DNA from: Muribaculaceae bacterium
Lineage (GTDB): Bacteria; Bacteroidota; Bacteroidia; Bacteroidales; Muribaculaceae
DNA length: 64,000 nucleotides
Direction: 5' to 3'
Assembly: GCA_017619355.1 (NCBI GenBank)
Contig: JAFZSO010000003.1
Span: 20,949 to 84,948, forward strand
Each line of letters begins with the position of its first letter. Within the stretch, counting starts at the first letter, position 1. This document shows, piece by piece, positions 11,151 through 19,931 of this stretch. The notes beneath the pieces were generated by a model. That model searched no databases, was not told the origin of the DNA, and worked only from the letters and a program-made list of their open reading frames with translations. The position numbers were made by a program, and so were the translations under genes.

Positions 11151-12686
11151 ATGATGGAAATTTTCAGTAATATCTTAATCTACTTTGTGATTGTTCCGCT
11201 GCTCACGCTGGCGGGATTGGCACTGTGCCGCAACAAGGGAATCGGTGCCATCAGAACCGTTGCCGTTATGGGAGCTTCGGCGCTCATGATACTTGCCATC
11301 ACACTGGTTGTGATGTTCTTGAAAGAGAGAGGAGCCGGCAACAATGCCGAGATGATTCTCACAGCAAGCTGGACGTGGTATGCACCGCTCAATGTGAAAC
11401 TTGCTCTGGGCGTGGATGGCGTGTCGGTGGTGATGATACTGCTCTCGGCGTTCATCGTCTTTGCCGGCGTGTTTGCTTCGTGGAAGATGGATCCGCTGCC
11501 CAAGCAGTTCTTCCTGTGGTTCTTCCTGCTCTCGACCGGTGTGTTCGGTTTCTTCATCTCGATCGACCTGTTCACCATGTTCATGTTCTATGAGGTGGCA
11601 CTCATCCCCATGTACCTGCTCATTGGCGTGTGGGGTAGTGGCAACAAGAACTACTCGGCGATGAAACTCACCCTGATGCTGATGGGTGGCTCGGCGTTCC
11701 TGATGCTGGGCATCCTGGGCATTTACTTCCACTCGTCGGCCGATGGCAACCTCACCATGAATGTGCTTGAGATTGCTCAAAACAATGCTATACCCGAGAA
11801 CTGGCAGCTGTTCCTGTTCCCGATGACCTTTGTGGGCTTCGGTGTGCTGGGTGCCATGTTCCCGTTCCACACATGGTCGCCCGATGGTCATGCGTCGGCG
11901 CCCACTGCAGTGTCGATGCTCCATGCAGGTGTGCTTATGAAACTTGGTGGATATGGCTGCTTCCGTGTGGCCATCTATCTCATGCCGTTTGCCGCAAGCC
12001 AGCTGTCGTGGATATTCCTCACGCTCACGGGCATCAGCATCGTGTATGGTGCGTTCAGCGCCTGTGTGCAGACCGACCTCAAGTATATCAATGCCTACAG
12101 TTCGGTGAGCCACTGCGGTATGGTGCTCTTCGCCATCCTTATGTTTAACCAGACCGCGATGACCGGTGCTGTGCTGCAAATGCTCTCGCACGGTTTGATG
12201 ACGGCCTTGTTCTTTGCCTTGATTGGTATGATTTACGGTCGCACCCACACGCGCGACATTCGCGACATGGGTGGTCTGATGCAGATCATGCCGTTCCTGG
12301 GTGTGGGCTATGTGATAGCAGGTCTGGCTTCGCTGGGTCTGCCGGGCTTGAGTGGTTTCGTGGCCGAGATGACCATATTTGTGGGCTCTTATGAGAACGC
12401 CGATGTGTTCCGCCGCGTGCTCACCATTCTTGGCACCTCGTCGATTGTCATCACCGCCGTCTATATTTTGCGTGTGGTGGGCAAACTGCTGTTTGGTGCC
12501 GTGCAGAACGAGCATCACAAGCAGTTGACCGATGCCAACTGGTTTGAGCGGTTGTCGACTACCACGCTCATGGTGTCGGTGGCGATTATCGGTTGTTTCC
12601 CCAACTTCTTTGTCGACATCATTCGCGACAGCTTCGTGCCAGTGGTGAATGCGCTGAGCGACTTCTTCCCGGTTGTGATTCGTTAA
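11151..12686 (+). CDS. nuoM: NADH-quinone oxidoreductase subunit M
   Basis: Middle antiporter-like proton-pumping subunit of complex I, 511 residues. Landmarks are MFMFYEVALIPMYLLIGVWG (containing the key glutamate) and FPFHTWSPDGHASAPTAVSM followed by LHAGVLMKLGGYG. Two adjacent ATG codons (11151, 11154) could start translation. It is followed by nuoN after 37 bases. Confidence 0.97.
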   Translation: MMEIFSNILIYFVIVPLLTLAGLALCRNKGIGAIRTVAVMGASALMILAITLVVMFLKERGAGNNAEMILTASWTWYAPLNVKLALGVDGVSVVMILLSAFIVFAGVFASWKMDPLPKQFFLWFFLLSTGVFGFFISIDLFTMFMFYEVALIPMYLLIGVWGSGNKNYSAMKLTLMLMGGSAFLMLGILGIYFHSSADGNLTMNVLEIAQNNAIPENWQLFLFPMTFVGFGVLGAMFPFHTWSPDGHASAPTAVSMLHAGVLMKLGGYGCFRVAIYLMPFAASQLSWIFLTLTGISIVYGAFSACVQTDLKYINAYSSVSHCGMVLFAILMFNQTAMTGAVLQMLSHGLMTALFFALIGMIYGRTHTRDIRDMGGLMQIMPFLGVGYVIAGLASLGLPGLSGFVAEMTIFVGSYENADVFRRVLTILGTSSIVITAVYILRVVGKLLFGAVQNEHHKQLTDANWFERLSTTTLMVSVAIIGCFPNFFVDIIRDSFVPVVNALSDFFPVVIR

Positions 12687-12723
12687 AATGAAAGTGTTCA
12701 ATTAAAAAAACAGATATAACACA

Positions 12724-14184
12724 ATGGATTATTCTCAGTTTTTGATTATGCCGCAAGAGATTGGCCTGCTGGTGGTCTTCTTGTTAGTATTCTTATATGA
12801 CACTTTTATGCCCGACAGGTGCCAGAAAGCGTTGCCTACTTTCACAACTGCGCTGTTCGGTCTCTATACCGTCTTCAGTTTCTTCCCGGTTCATTCAGGC
12901 ATGGCTTTTGCCGGCATGTTTGAATCGTCAGATGCCACATGGGCCATGAAGGCCATCTTGAACGTGGGCATGCTGCTTGTGCTGCTGCAATCGATCAAGT
13001 GGGCCAACAGCGAGTTTGTAGCCGTGCGCCGTGGAGAGTTCTACGAGTTGCTGCTGCTCACCCTGTTTGGCATGTTCCTGATGGTGTCGGCACGCAATAT
13101 GCTCTTGTTCTACATTGGCCTTGAGACTGCTTCTCTGCCGCTGGCAGCACTTGCCGCCTTCGAGAAGAATCACTATGAGTCGCATGAGGCAGCTGCCAAG
13201 TATATGTTCACCGCCATCTTCTCGTCGGCGATACTGCTGTTAGGCATGTCGTTTGTCTATGGTCTGGCCGGTTCGTTCGATTACAATGTGCTTGCCAGTG
13301 CGCTCGGCGACAAACACTCGGCGCTGCTCATCGCTGCAGTTGCATTTGTGGTGGCAGGTGTGGGATTCAAGCTCTCGCTGGTTCCCTTCCACCTGTGGAC
13401 TGCCGACGTGTATCAGGGCGCACCCACAGCGGTGACCAGCTACCTCTCGGTCATCTCCAAGGGTTCGGCCGCTTTTGCCTTCCTTGTGATTCTGGTTCAG
13501 GTGTTCGGCACCGTGTATGCCGATGTGTGGAAATGGATGCTTTATGCCATCATCATTCTCACCATCACTATCGGTAACCTGTTTGCCGTGCGTCAGCGCA
13601 ACCTGAAGCGATTCCTCGCATTCTCGTCAATTTCACAGGCGGGTTACATCATGTTAGGTATTATTGCTGCCAACACGCTGGGCATGACCTCGATGATGTA
13701 CTACATCCTGGTTTACATCTTCTCTAACCTGGGTGCATTTGCCGTGATTGCCGCGATTGAACGCCAGACCGACAAGGTGACCATTGACGACTACAATGGC
13801 TTGTTCAAGACCAATCCTTGGCTGGCATTCACCATGATGATAGCCATGTTCTCGCTGGCAGGTATTCCGCCGTTTGCAGGTTTCTTCAGCAAGTTCTTCG
13901 TGTTTGCCGGAGCCCTGAAGACGGCCGACACCGCCGTCTACATTCTGGTGCTTATCGCCTTGATCAACACCATTATCTCACTCTACTACTATCTGCTGGT
14001 GGTGAAGGCCATGTTCATTCGTCAGGACGAGTGCTCTATTCCCACGCTCAAGTCGCACTGGAGCGAGAAGACGGGTATGATTCTGTGTGCCATGGGCATC
14101 ATCCTCATTGGCCTTGTGAGCTGCATCTACACCTTCCTGAACGGTGTGGCTGAGAACTCAAGTTCGCTATTCAATCTTATATAA
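12724..14184 (+). CDS. nuoN: NADH-quinone oxidoreductase subunit N
   Basis: Third antiporter-like proton-pumping subunit of complex I, 486 residues. Landmarks are LLFYIGLETASLPLAALAAFEK and LVPFHLWTADVYQGAPTAVT, with the pumping lysine in SKGSAAF. It is the last gene of the energy block and is followed by an intrinsic terminator at 14209-14241, marking the end of the transcription unit. Confidence 0.97.
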   Translation: MDYSQFLIMPQEIGLLVVFLLVFLYDTFMPDRCQKALPTFTTALFGLYTVFSFFPVHSGMAFAGMFESSDATWAMKAILNVGMLLVLLQSIKWANSEFVAVRRGEFYELLLLTLFGMFLMVSARNMLLFYIGLETASLPLAALAAFEKNHYESHEAAAKYMFTAIFSSAILLLGMSFVYGLAGSFDYNVLASALGDKHSALLIAAVAFVVAGVGFKLSLVPFHLWTADVYQGAPTAVTSYLSVISKGSAAFAFLVILVQVFGTVYADVWKWMLYAIIILTITIGNLFAVRQRNLKRFLAFSSISQAGYIMLGIIAANTLGMTSMMYYILVYIFSNLGAFAVIAAIERQTDKVTIDDYNGLFKTNPWLAFTMMIAMFSLAGIPPFAGFFSKFFVFAGALKTADTAVYILVLIALINTIISLYYYLLVVKAMFIRQDECSIPTLKSHWSEKTGMILCAMGIILIGLVSCIYTFLNGVAENSSSLFNLI

Positions 14185-14208
14185 TAGTTCGACTTCATTT
14201 GATTTAAA

Positions 14209-14241
14209 AGAGGCTTCTCGTTGAGAGAGGTCTCTTTTTTT
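14209..14241 (+). terminator. Intrinsic terminator after nuoN
   Basis: An 11-bp stem pairs 14209-14219 (AGAGGCTTCTC) with 14225-14235 (GAGAGGTCTCT), including two G-T wobbles, around a 5-base loop, followed by seven T (14235-14241). It lies 25 bases after the nuoN stop and closes the nuo/atp block. Confidence 0.85.
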
Positions 14242-14273
14242 GTTGACGCACCTATTTTTTCAAAAGATTTGTA

Positions 14274-14303
14274 GTTGTGTGTTAAATTTATTTTATAACT
14301 TTG
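14274..14303 (+). promoter_or_regulatory. Bacteroidetes-type promoter for the propeller/amidase genes
   Basis: A TAACTTTG box at 14296-14303 matches the Bacteroidetes -7 consensus TAnnTTTG. GTTG at 14274-14277 is 18 bases upstream (consensus TTTG); a full TTTG at 14268-14271 is 24 bases upstream. The site lies between the nuoN terminator and the gene starting at 14375. Confidence 0.6.
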
Positions 14304-14374
14304 TGAGATGTATTTAGGGTAGGGCAAGATGCCCTGTTCTCTCTTTGATTTCTACAATAAAAACAACCATAGTC

Positions 14375-15250
14375 ATGCGAAAGTTTATCACTTTATTATC
14401 ACTTATGGCAGCCTTTTGCGTGAATGCGCAAGTGGTGACGGTCACCTCCGATATGGTGATGACCGACAGTGCCGCCTATTTTCCGCAACTGAGCCTCGAT
14501 GGCCGGCATCTCGTGTATGCTCCCACTGATGCGCATCCGCTCGTTATGCAGGATGTTGCCACAGGAGCCACCCGCGTGGTGAGCGACGAGGGATTACCCG
14601 GATTTGACGCCGTGTTTGATGCCGATGGCAACATCGTGTTCATGACCATGGAGCAGCGTAAAGGCCGCCTCATTTATCGTGGCGTGAACCGCTATGATGT
14701 GGAGAAAGGCAAAATCAAACGATTACTCAAACCCCAGCATGGTGCCGTGCACATTGTGAAGGGCACCAAGGGCATGGCCCTGATAGGGGAGAGCAAGAGC
14801 AAGGATTTGAAGAAAGCTGGCACCGTTGCCTGGACTCGCGGTGATAAACTCATGATTTCGGTCGATGGCAATGTGCGAGAACTCCGGCCTGTTCAGGGCA
14901 CGGTAGGCCTGTTGTGGGCCTCTGTGTCGCCTGATGGCACCAAGGTGGTGTTTGAAGCCGCCGCCAAGGGTACCTATGTGTGCGACTTGATGGGCAACTA
15001 TCTCACCCCGCTGGGCATGTATCTCATGCCTTGCTGGTATAACAACGAGTATCTGGTGGCGATGAGCAATGCAGGCAACATACGCCTCACGGGTTCCAAT
15101 ATCCATCTGCTCAAGGCTGATGGGTCGTTTGCTCAGGCTCTCACCGATAATGAGATAGCCGCCATTCAGCCCATGGTGTGTGGCGACAAGATTGTGTTTA
15201 CAACCAAAACCGGGGTGGTTCATGTGATGACCATTTCCATTCAAGACTAA
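14375..15250 (+). CDS. Secreted beta-propeller-like protein (TolB/PD40 type), copy 1
   Basis: Function not recognised. The 291-residue product starts with a signal peptide (MRKFITLLSLMAAFCVNAQ), so it is exported. The body has repeats typical of WD40-like/PD40 propeller blades: YFPQLSLDGRHLVYA, GFDAVFDADGNIVFM, LLWASVSPDGTKVVF. It is a paralogue of the gene at 16340: both share PCWYNN(E/D)Y, LLKADGSF and the (S/P)DGTKV blade. Each copy stands directly upstream of an amidase gene, suggesting a periplasmic partner or sensor for wall fragments; this is inference. ATG 14375 is chosen over 14345 because it starts the signal peptide. Confidence 0.75.
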   Translation: MRKFITLLSLMAAFCVNAQVVTVTSDMVMTDSAAYFPQLSLDGRHLVYAPTDAHPLVMQDVATGATRVVSDEGLPGFDAVFDADGNIVFMTMEQRKGRLIYRGVNRYDVEKGKIKRLLKPQHGAVHIVKGTKGMALIGESKSKDLKKAGTVAWTRGDKLMISVDGNVRELRPVQGTVGLLWASVSPDGTKVVFEAAAKGTYVCDLMGNYLTPLGMYLMPCWYNNEYLVAMSNAGNIRLTGSNIHLLKADGSFAQALTDNEIAAIQPMVCGDKIVFTTKTGVVHVMTISIQD

Positions 15251-15270
15251 TCGAGAGGAGGAACCGAACA

Positions 15271-16338
15271 ATGAAGAAATGCTTATATCCCTTAGTGATG
15301 CTGGCAATGGTGCTGTGCGGTGTTCAGTTGTCCGATGCCAAACCTGAAGTGAAACCCCGTGTCTTCGTCAATCCTGGGCATGGTGGTGAAGACAGCAACG
15401 ACCGCCCCTGTCCCTTCTACTGCTATGGCGTGGGCGACACCATTCCTTATTTTGAGTCGATTTCCAACTGGTATAAGGGCAATGCGCTTGTCGACATCTT
15501 GCAGCGCAAAGGCTACGAAACGGCCATTTCGCGTGTGAACAACACAACCCTCGATGACCTTGACCTTTTTGAAATCATGTCGCTTGCTGCCAATAGCGGC
15601 GCCGATCTGTTCTTCGCCATTCACAGCAATGCAACCGGAATCCAAAAGCAGATGAATGCTCCGCTGGCTCTCTACCGAGGCTTTACGGGTGAACCGGCTG
15701 TAGAAGGCAACGATGTCATTGCTCAGCTCATGATGGATGCCTTGGGTGGCAGCGGTGCCACACAATGGTCATCAAAACCTGAGATTTCGGGCGACTGGAC
15801 CTTCTATGACTGGGGTTACAAGGTGGGCCTTGGCGTGTTGCGCTACAACAAGTTGCCAGGCATGCTCTGCGAGGGCTCGTTCCACGACTATATAGGTGAG
15901 CGTTGCCGTCTGGAGAGTCCCGACTACTGCTGGCTGGAAGCCTGGAATCAGTCATGTGCCATGGACAAGTATTTCAATCATAAGCCCAAGATTCAGTTGG
16001 GCTGTATAGCAGGCCTGCTACGTAGCTCTGAGACCAGTCCTTATCTGGCTGACGGCTACCAGTTGTATGGTGATGACAACAAGCGAGGCAAGAATGGCTG
16101 CGAACTGGAACTCTTTGATGCCGAGAAAAAACTTGTTGCCACTTATGTGACCGACAACCATGACAATGGTTTCTACCTTTTCAAGAACCTGAAACCAGGG
16201 CTTTACTATCTGTATTATGCCGGCCACTATCACGAAGTGACTGTAGAGGCCAATAAGGTGGCCTATTTGAGTTTTCAGGATTTTGACTCTGTGAACCACC
16301 CGCCAATGAAACAGATTAAACCTAAAAAACCAGAATAA
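15271..16338 (+). CDS. N-acetylmuramoyl-L-alanine amidase (Amidase_3), periplasmic
   Basis: Predicted zinc amidase that cuts the bond between MurNAc and the stem peptide. The 355-residue product has a signal peptide (about residues 1-23). The amidase_3 residues are visible: H37 in NPGHGGED, E62 in PYFESISNW, H118 in FFAIHSNA, and the catalytic-type E201 in GMLCEGSFHDY. A C-terminal beta-sandwich resembling a carboxypeptidase regulatory domain (about 255-340, NGFYLFKNLKPGLYYLYYAG) follows, then a basic tail. Unlike its paralogue at 17245 it has no type IX sorting domain, so it probably stays in the periplasm. ATG 15271 follows a GAGAGGAGG ribosome site. Confidence 0.85.
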   Translation: MKKCLYPLVMLAMVLCGVQLSDAKPEVKPRVFVNPGHGGEDSNDRPCPFYCYGVGDTIPYFESISNWYKGNALVDILQRKGYETAISRVNNTTLDDLDLFEIMSLAANSGADLFFAIHSNATGIQKQMNAPLALYRGFTGEPAVEGNDVIAQLMMDALGGSGATQWSSKPEISGDWTFYDWGYKVGLGVLRYNKLPGMLCEGSFHDYIGERCRLESPDYCWLEAWNQSCAMDKYFNHKPKIQLGCIAGLLRSSETSPYLADGYQLYGDDNKRGKNGCELELFDAEKKLVATYVTDNHDNGFYLFKNLKPGLYYLYYAGHYHEVTVEANKVAYLSFQDFDSVNHPPMKQIKPKKPE

Positions 16339-16339
16339 T

Positions 16340-17230
16340 ATGAAACATCTATTACTTTCAATCCTTGGCTGTTGTGCGCTGCTTGCCAGTGCGCAGCAGG
16401 TAGATGTGGTGAAGCACCAAAGGCTTCTCCAGGGAGTGGAAGGCCCGGCCTATTATCCCGTGCTCGACCAGACGGGCACGAAGCTGCTCTTTGCCAGTGG
16501 CGCCGAATATGGCCTGAAACTCTACGACATGAGCAACGATGTGGTGACCCGCATCAGCAATGAGCGCTGTGCCGGCATCGATGCTGGCTTTGACAGCGAT
16601 GGTAATGTGATCTTTATCGGACAGTCGATAAACGAGAATAATCTCATTTATCGCACCGGCTACCGCTACGATGTGAAACGTGCCGCCACCGATGTAGTGC
16701 TTGAGGCTCAGCATGGTGCCGTGAATCGTGAGATGGGCTCCCGAGGGGTGGCCATTCACGGACCACGCAAGAGTTATGCCTCGGCTCAGAACATAGGCAC
16801 AGCCGTGAATGTGCAGGGCTCTAACCTGATTATCACGGTCAACGGCAAGCAGCGTTCCTGCTCACCCGTTGAATCCTATGCCGGTTATCTGTGGCCGTCG
16901 CTTTCGCCCGATGGTACCAAGGTGCTCTTCTATGCAGCTGGTGCCGGAGCTTTTGTGACCGACCTCAACGGCAAGGTGCTGGCCAGGCTGGGCAACTATG
17001 AGATGCCCTGCTGGTACAACAACGACTATGTGGTGGCCCAGAATGCCACCGACGATGGTCATCAGTTCACCTCGTCGCAGATCATGCTGCTCAAGGCCGA
17101 CGGCTCGTTCCGTCATGAGCTAACCAAGCCCACATCCATGTCGATGCAGCCCACCTCGGCTGCCGGCAAAATCGTGTACACCTCGATTGACGGACTGCTT
17201 TATTTGATGGAAATTTCTATTAACGATTAA
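16340..17230 (+). CDS. Secreted beta-propeller-like protein (TolB/PD40 type), copy 2
   Basis: Paralogue of the protein at 14375, 296 residues, with signal peptide MKHLLLSILGCCALLASAQ. Blade-like motifs include YYPVLDQTGTKLLFASG, GIDAGFDSDGNVIFIG and YLWPSLSPDGTKVLFYA. It begins 1 base after the first amidase stop and ends 14 bases before the second amidase, so four genes (propeller, amidase, propeller, amidase) form one run. The arrangement points to duplication of a two-gene unit. Molecular function is unknown. Confidence 0.75.
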   Translation: MKHLLLSILGCCALLASAQQVDVVKHQRLLQGVEGPAYYPVLDQTGTKLLFASGAEYGLKLYDMSNDVVTRISNERCAGIDAGFDSDGNVIFIGQSINENNLIYRTGYRYDVKRAATDVVLEAQHGAVNREMGSRGVAIHGPRKSYASAQNIGTAVNVQGSNLIITVNGKQRSCSPVESYAGYLWPSLSPDGTKVLFYAAGAGAFVTDLNGKVLARLGNYEMPCWYNNDYVVAQNATDDGHQFTSSQIMLLKADGSFRHELTKPTSMSMQPTSAAGKIVYTSIDGLLYLMEISIND

Positions 17231-17244
17231 AATTTGCTACTACT

Positions 17245-19674
17245 ATGAAAAAGAATATTTTGTTTTTCGCTTTCATGCTGCTTGTGGCAGTTTTTGCCGT
17301 TAATAATAAGGTGATGGCTCAGGAACAGCCACACGTCTATATCAATCCCGGACATGGCGGTCACGACAGCGATGACCGAAACGTGGTGATACCTCCCTTT
17401 GTGCAGGGCGACACCATGGGCTTCTGGGAGTCGAACTCTAACTTGTGGAAAGGTTTTGCCTTGAAGGAGGTTCTCACCAAGAAAGGCTACAAGACCAGCA
17501 TTTCACGCATCTCTAACACAACTGCCGACGACCTGCCGCTGTCGACGATTGTGTATTTGAGCAATCACAGTGGTGCTGATGTGTTCTATTCCATTCATAG
17601 CAATGCATCGGGCTATGGCGATGCCACATATATCAACTTCCCCATGGGCTTCTATCGTGGCTATACTGGCCAGCCTGTGAACCCTGAATCGGCTCGGCTC
17701 GTTGATGCTCTTGGTCCCTACATTATCGAAAACAAGAGTACCGTGTGGAGCCGTCAGGACTATGCCATTTATGGCGACTGGACCTTCCACTCCGAGTGGG
17801 GCACACAGGGCTTTGGTGTGTTGCGTGGAAACAACATCCCATCGATGCTCGACGAAGGCTCGTTCCACGATTATTATCCCGAAGCATATCGACTCATTAA
17901 CCACGAGTATTGCTGGGTTGAGGGCTGGAGTTTCTCGCAAGGTGCCGATGCCTATTTTGGCCGTCTTGATATGTATGATCTTGGGCTTGTCACAGGCACC
18001 ATTCGCGACGACCGCGTGGAGCGCACCGACATCACTCGCATGCTGGGTGCCGACAAGCGTGTGCCGGTAGATGGGGCAGTGGCGAAACTGCTCGATGCAG
18101 AGGGTAATGTGCTCGATACCTATACTTGCGATAATGTGCGCAATGGCATTTATCTGTTCAAGTATGTGGAGCCCGGTTTCTATACCGTTGAGGTTTCTCA
18201 TCCTAAATATTTCACCAAGACGGCAGAAGTTGAGGTCAAGGCCAATGCCAAGACCTATCAGAACTTTGACCTGAAGCGTGTGCGCGACACCCCACCTGAG
18301 GTGGTCGAGTACTCGCCGGTGTGGGGCGAAGACGATGCCCCGGTGCTTTGTAACACGCCCATCGTGCTCCAGTTTAACTGGGACATGGACACCGAGAGCG
18401 TGGAAGATGCCTTTGAACTGGAGCCTGCCGTGCAGGGTGCTTTCAAGTGGGAAGATGCTAACTACCGGCTCATCTTCACGCCCGACGATGCTTATGATAT
18501 CGATACCGATTATAAGCTTACTCTGAAGAAGACGGCAATGCATGGTGGCGGAACACCTATGGAAGAAGACTTCATCCTGAACTTCCGCACCCAGTCGCGC
18601 AACCACATTACCAAGCTCGCCATGTTCCCTGAAGAAGGCGACAAGGTGCACTGCAAGGCTGGTGCTTATGTGGAATTCCGTTGCGACTCGTTGTTGGCCG
18701 CTAAAGATCTTTACACCTTATTCCATATATATGATAAGGATGGCAATGATGTCGATATCAATAAGCGCAACATCCGTAACAACAAGAAGGGTGATGACTA
18801 TGGTTACATACGCCTCTCGCTGCTCAAGGCCTTAAATCCCGATGAGCCTTACAAGATTGTGGTTGACAAGGAAGTGTCAGACACTGCAGGCTTGCATTTG
18901 GCTGAGCCAATTACGGTTAATTTCACAGCTGTTGATGCTGCTACGATGGCAACTCAATCTCTTGCAATAGAAGAGTTTGAGAAGGTGGATGACTTCACGC
19001 TGACTTTGCCTGAGTCTGATGTCGACGGCTTGACAGGCAATCTCTCCCTGAGTGCCGAGAAACTCTTTGGGAACAAGTCATTACAACTGAGTTATACCTT
19101 CCCTGATGATGCCGAAAACGAAATCAAGGTGAGCATGAAAATGCCACCTGCTGGTACATTTAACAGTACTGACAAGGTGGGTCTCTATGTCATGGGTGAT
19201 ATGAGTTTCAATAAGCTCAATCTCTATTTCACAAGTCCCAACCGTGGTGTTGTGAAGGTGCCCCTTACCGATGTGAGCTTCCACGGATGGCGTTATGTGG
19301 ATGCCCTGCTCGATGTGCTTGACGACGGCGAAACTTATGTGTTTGCGGGACTCTCTCTTGAGAAGAACGGAACTGTTATGGGCCGCAACGGCGCAATTTG
19401 CCTCGACAATCTGGTGAAGGAGAGCGCTGTGGGCGTTGATGATGTTTCGACCAGATCGAATGTGAAGGTGATGCCCAACCCTGCCAGTGACTATGTGGTG
19501 GCCACTGCCGATGGTTACATCATGGGAGTGGAACTGCTCAATGCTGCTGGTCAGGTGCTTGTGCGCAACGCCGCCAACTATGTGAATGTGGGTGACATTC
19601 CTGCCGGTGCTTATTTCATGAGAGTGTATACTGGCGGATCGGTAACGACTCACAAGGTGATTGTGGCCCATTGA
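17245..19674 (+). CDS. N-acetylmuramoyl-L-alanine amidase with Ig-like domain and type IX secretion tail
   Basis: 809 residues. Signal peptide at about 1-26; amidase_3 domain at about 28-245 with H37, E62, H118 and E204 (MLDEGSFHDY), the same spacing as the protein at 15271. Next comes a carboxypeptidase-regulatory-like sandwich (about 250-345), a Big_5/SbsA-type Ig domain (about 350-450, PPEVVEYSPVW ... FNWDMDTESVEDAFEL), and a less clear beta-rich region. The C-terminal 75 residues (KVMPNPASDYVVATADG, then GVELLNAAGQVL and IPAGAYFMRV) form a type A sorting domain of type IX secretion, so the enzyme should be surface-bound or released. A strong terminator follows at 19731. Confidence 0.85.
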   Translation: MKKNILFFAFMLLVAVFAVNNKVMAQEQPHVYINPGHGGHDSDDRNVVIPPFVQGDTMGFWESNSNLWKGFALKEVLTKKGYKTSISRISNTTADDLPLSTIVYLSNHSGADVFYSIHSNASGYGDATYINFPMGFYRGYTGQPVNPESARLVDALGPYIIENKSTVWSRQDYAIYGDWTFHSEWGTQGFGVLRGNNIPSMLDEGSFHDYYPEAYRLINHEYCWVEGWSFSQGADAYFGRLDMYDLGLVTGTIRDDRVERTDITRMLGADKRVPVDGAVAKLLDAEGNVLDTYTCDNVRNGIYLFKYVEPGFYTVEVSHPKYFTKTAEVEVKANAKTYQNFDLKRVRDTPPEVVEYSPVWGEDDAPVLCNTPIVLQFNWDMDTESVEDAFELEPAVQGAFKWEDANYRLIFTPDDAYDIDTDYKLTLKKTAMHGGGTPMEEDFILNFRTQSRNHITKLAMFPEEGDKVHCKAGAYVEFRCDSLLAAKDLYTLFHIYDKDGNDVDINKRNIRNNKKGDDYGYIRLSLLKALNPDEPYKIVVDKEVSDTAGLHLAEPITVNFTAVDAATMATQSLAIEEFEKVDDFTLTLPESDVDGLTGNLSLSAEKLFGNKSLQLSYTFPDDAENEIKVSMKMPPAGTFNSTDKVGLYVMGDMSFNKLNLYFTSPNRGVVKVPLTDVSFHGWRYVDALLDVLDDGETYVFAGLSLEKNGTVMGRNGAICLDNLVKESAVGVDDVSTRSNVKVMPNPASDYVVATADGYIMGVELLNAAGQVLVRNAANYVNVGDIPAGAYFMRVYTGGSVTTHKVIVAH

Positions 19675-19700
19675 TTTAGGTGGGTTGTAATGTGTCTATA

Positions 19701-19717
19701 ACGGTCGTGAAGACCGT
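19701..19717 (+). repeat. Small hairpin upstream of terminator
   Basis: ACGGTC (19701-19706) and GACCGT (19712-19717) form a 6-bp perfect stem with a 5-base loop, just ahead of the main terminator at 19731. It could strengthen termination or protect the 3' end. Confidence 0.4.
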
Positions 19718-19730
19718 GTGTGATAATTTC

Positions 19731-19763
19731 AAAGTGTGAAGGTTTTTTGCCTTCACACTTTTT
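19731..19763 (+). terminator. Intrinsic terminator after the second amidase
   Basis: A 12-bp perfect stem pairs 19731-19742 (AAAGTGTGAAGG) with 19750-19761 (CCTTCACACTTT), loop of 7 bases, with the T-run reaching 19763. It ends the propeller/amidase transcription unit. Confidence 0.9.
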
Positions 19764-19835
19764 ATAATTTTAAAGCATAGTGTGTTAATCAAAATGTTTA
19801 TGTGTTAAATTGTGTATATTTTCTTGGGTTGTTAT

Positions 19836-19865
19836 TTTGTATCTATCAAATATTCACTAATTTTG
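19836..19865 (+). promoter_or_regulatory. Bacteroidetes-type promoter upstream of the kinase gene
   Basis: TTTG at 19836-19839 and TAATTTTG at 19858-19865, 18 bases apart, match the TTTG / TAnnTTTG consensus. The gene start is at 19932, leaving a leader of about 60 bases. Confidence 0.7.
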
Positions 19866-19931
19866 CACAAAATATTTGAAAACTATTGTTTAAGTTATAA
19901 AAAAGAATTGTAATCCTGTTCTTGGATAACT

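Noticed and set aside
11175-12701. 508-codon minus-strand ORF opposite nuoM
   Set aside because: It mirrors a certain gene over its whole length, has a His/Glu/Arg-rich composition typical of antisense frames, and shows no motif or ribosome site.
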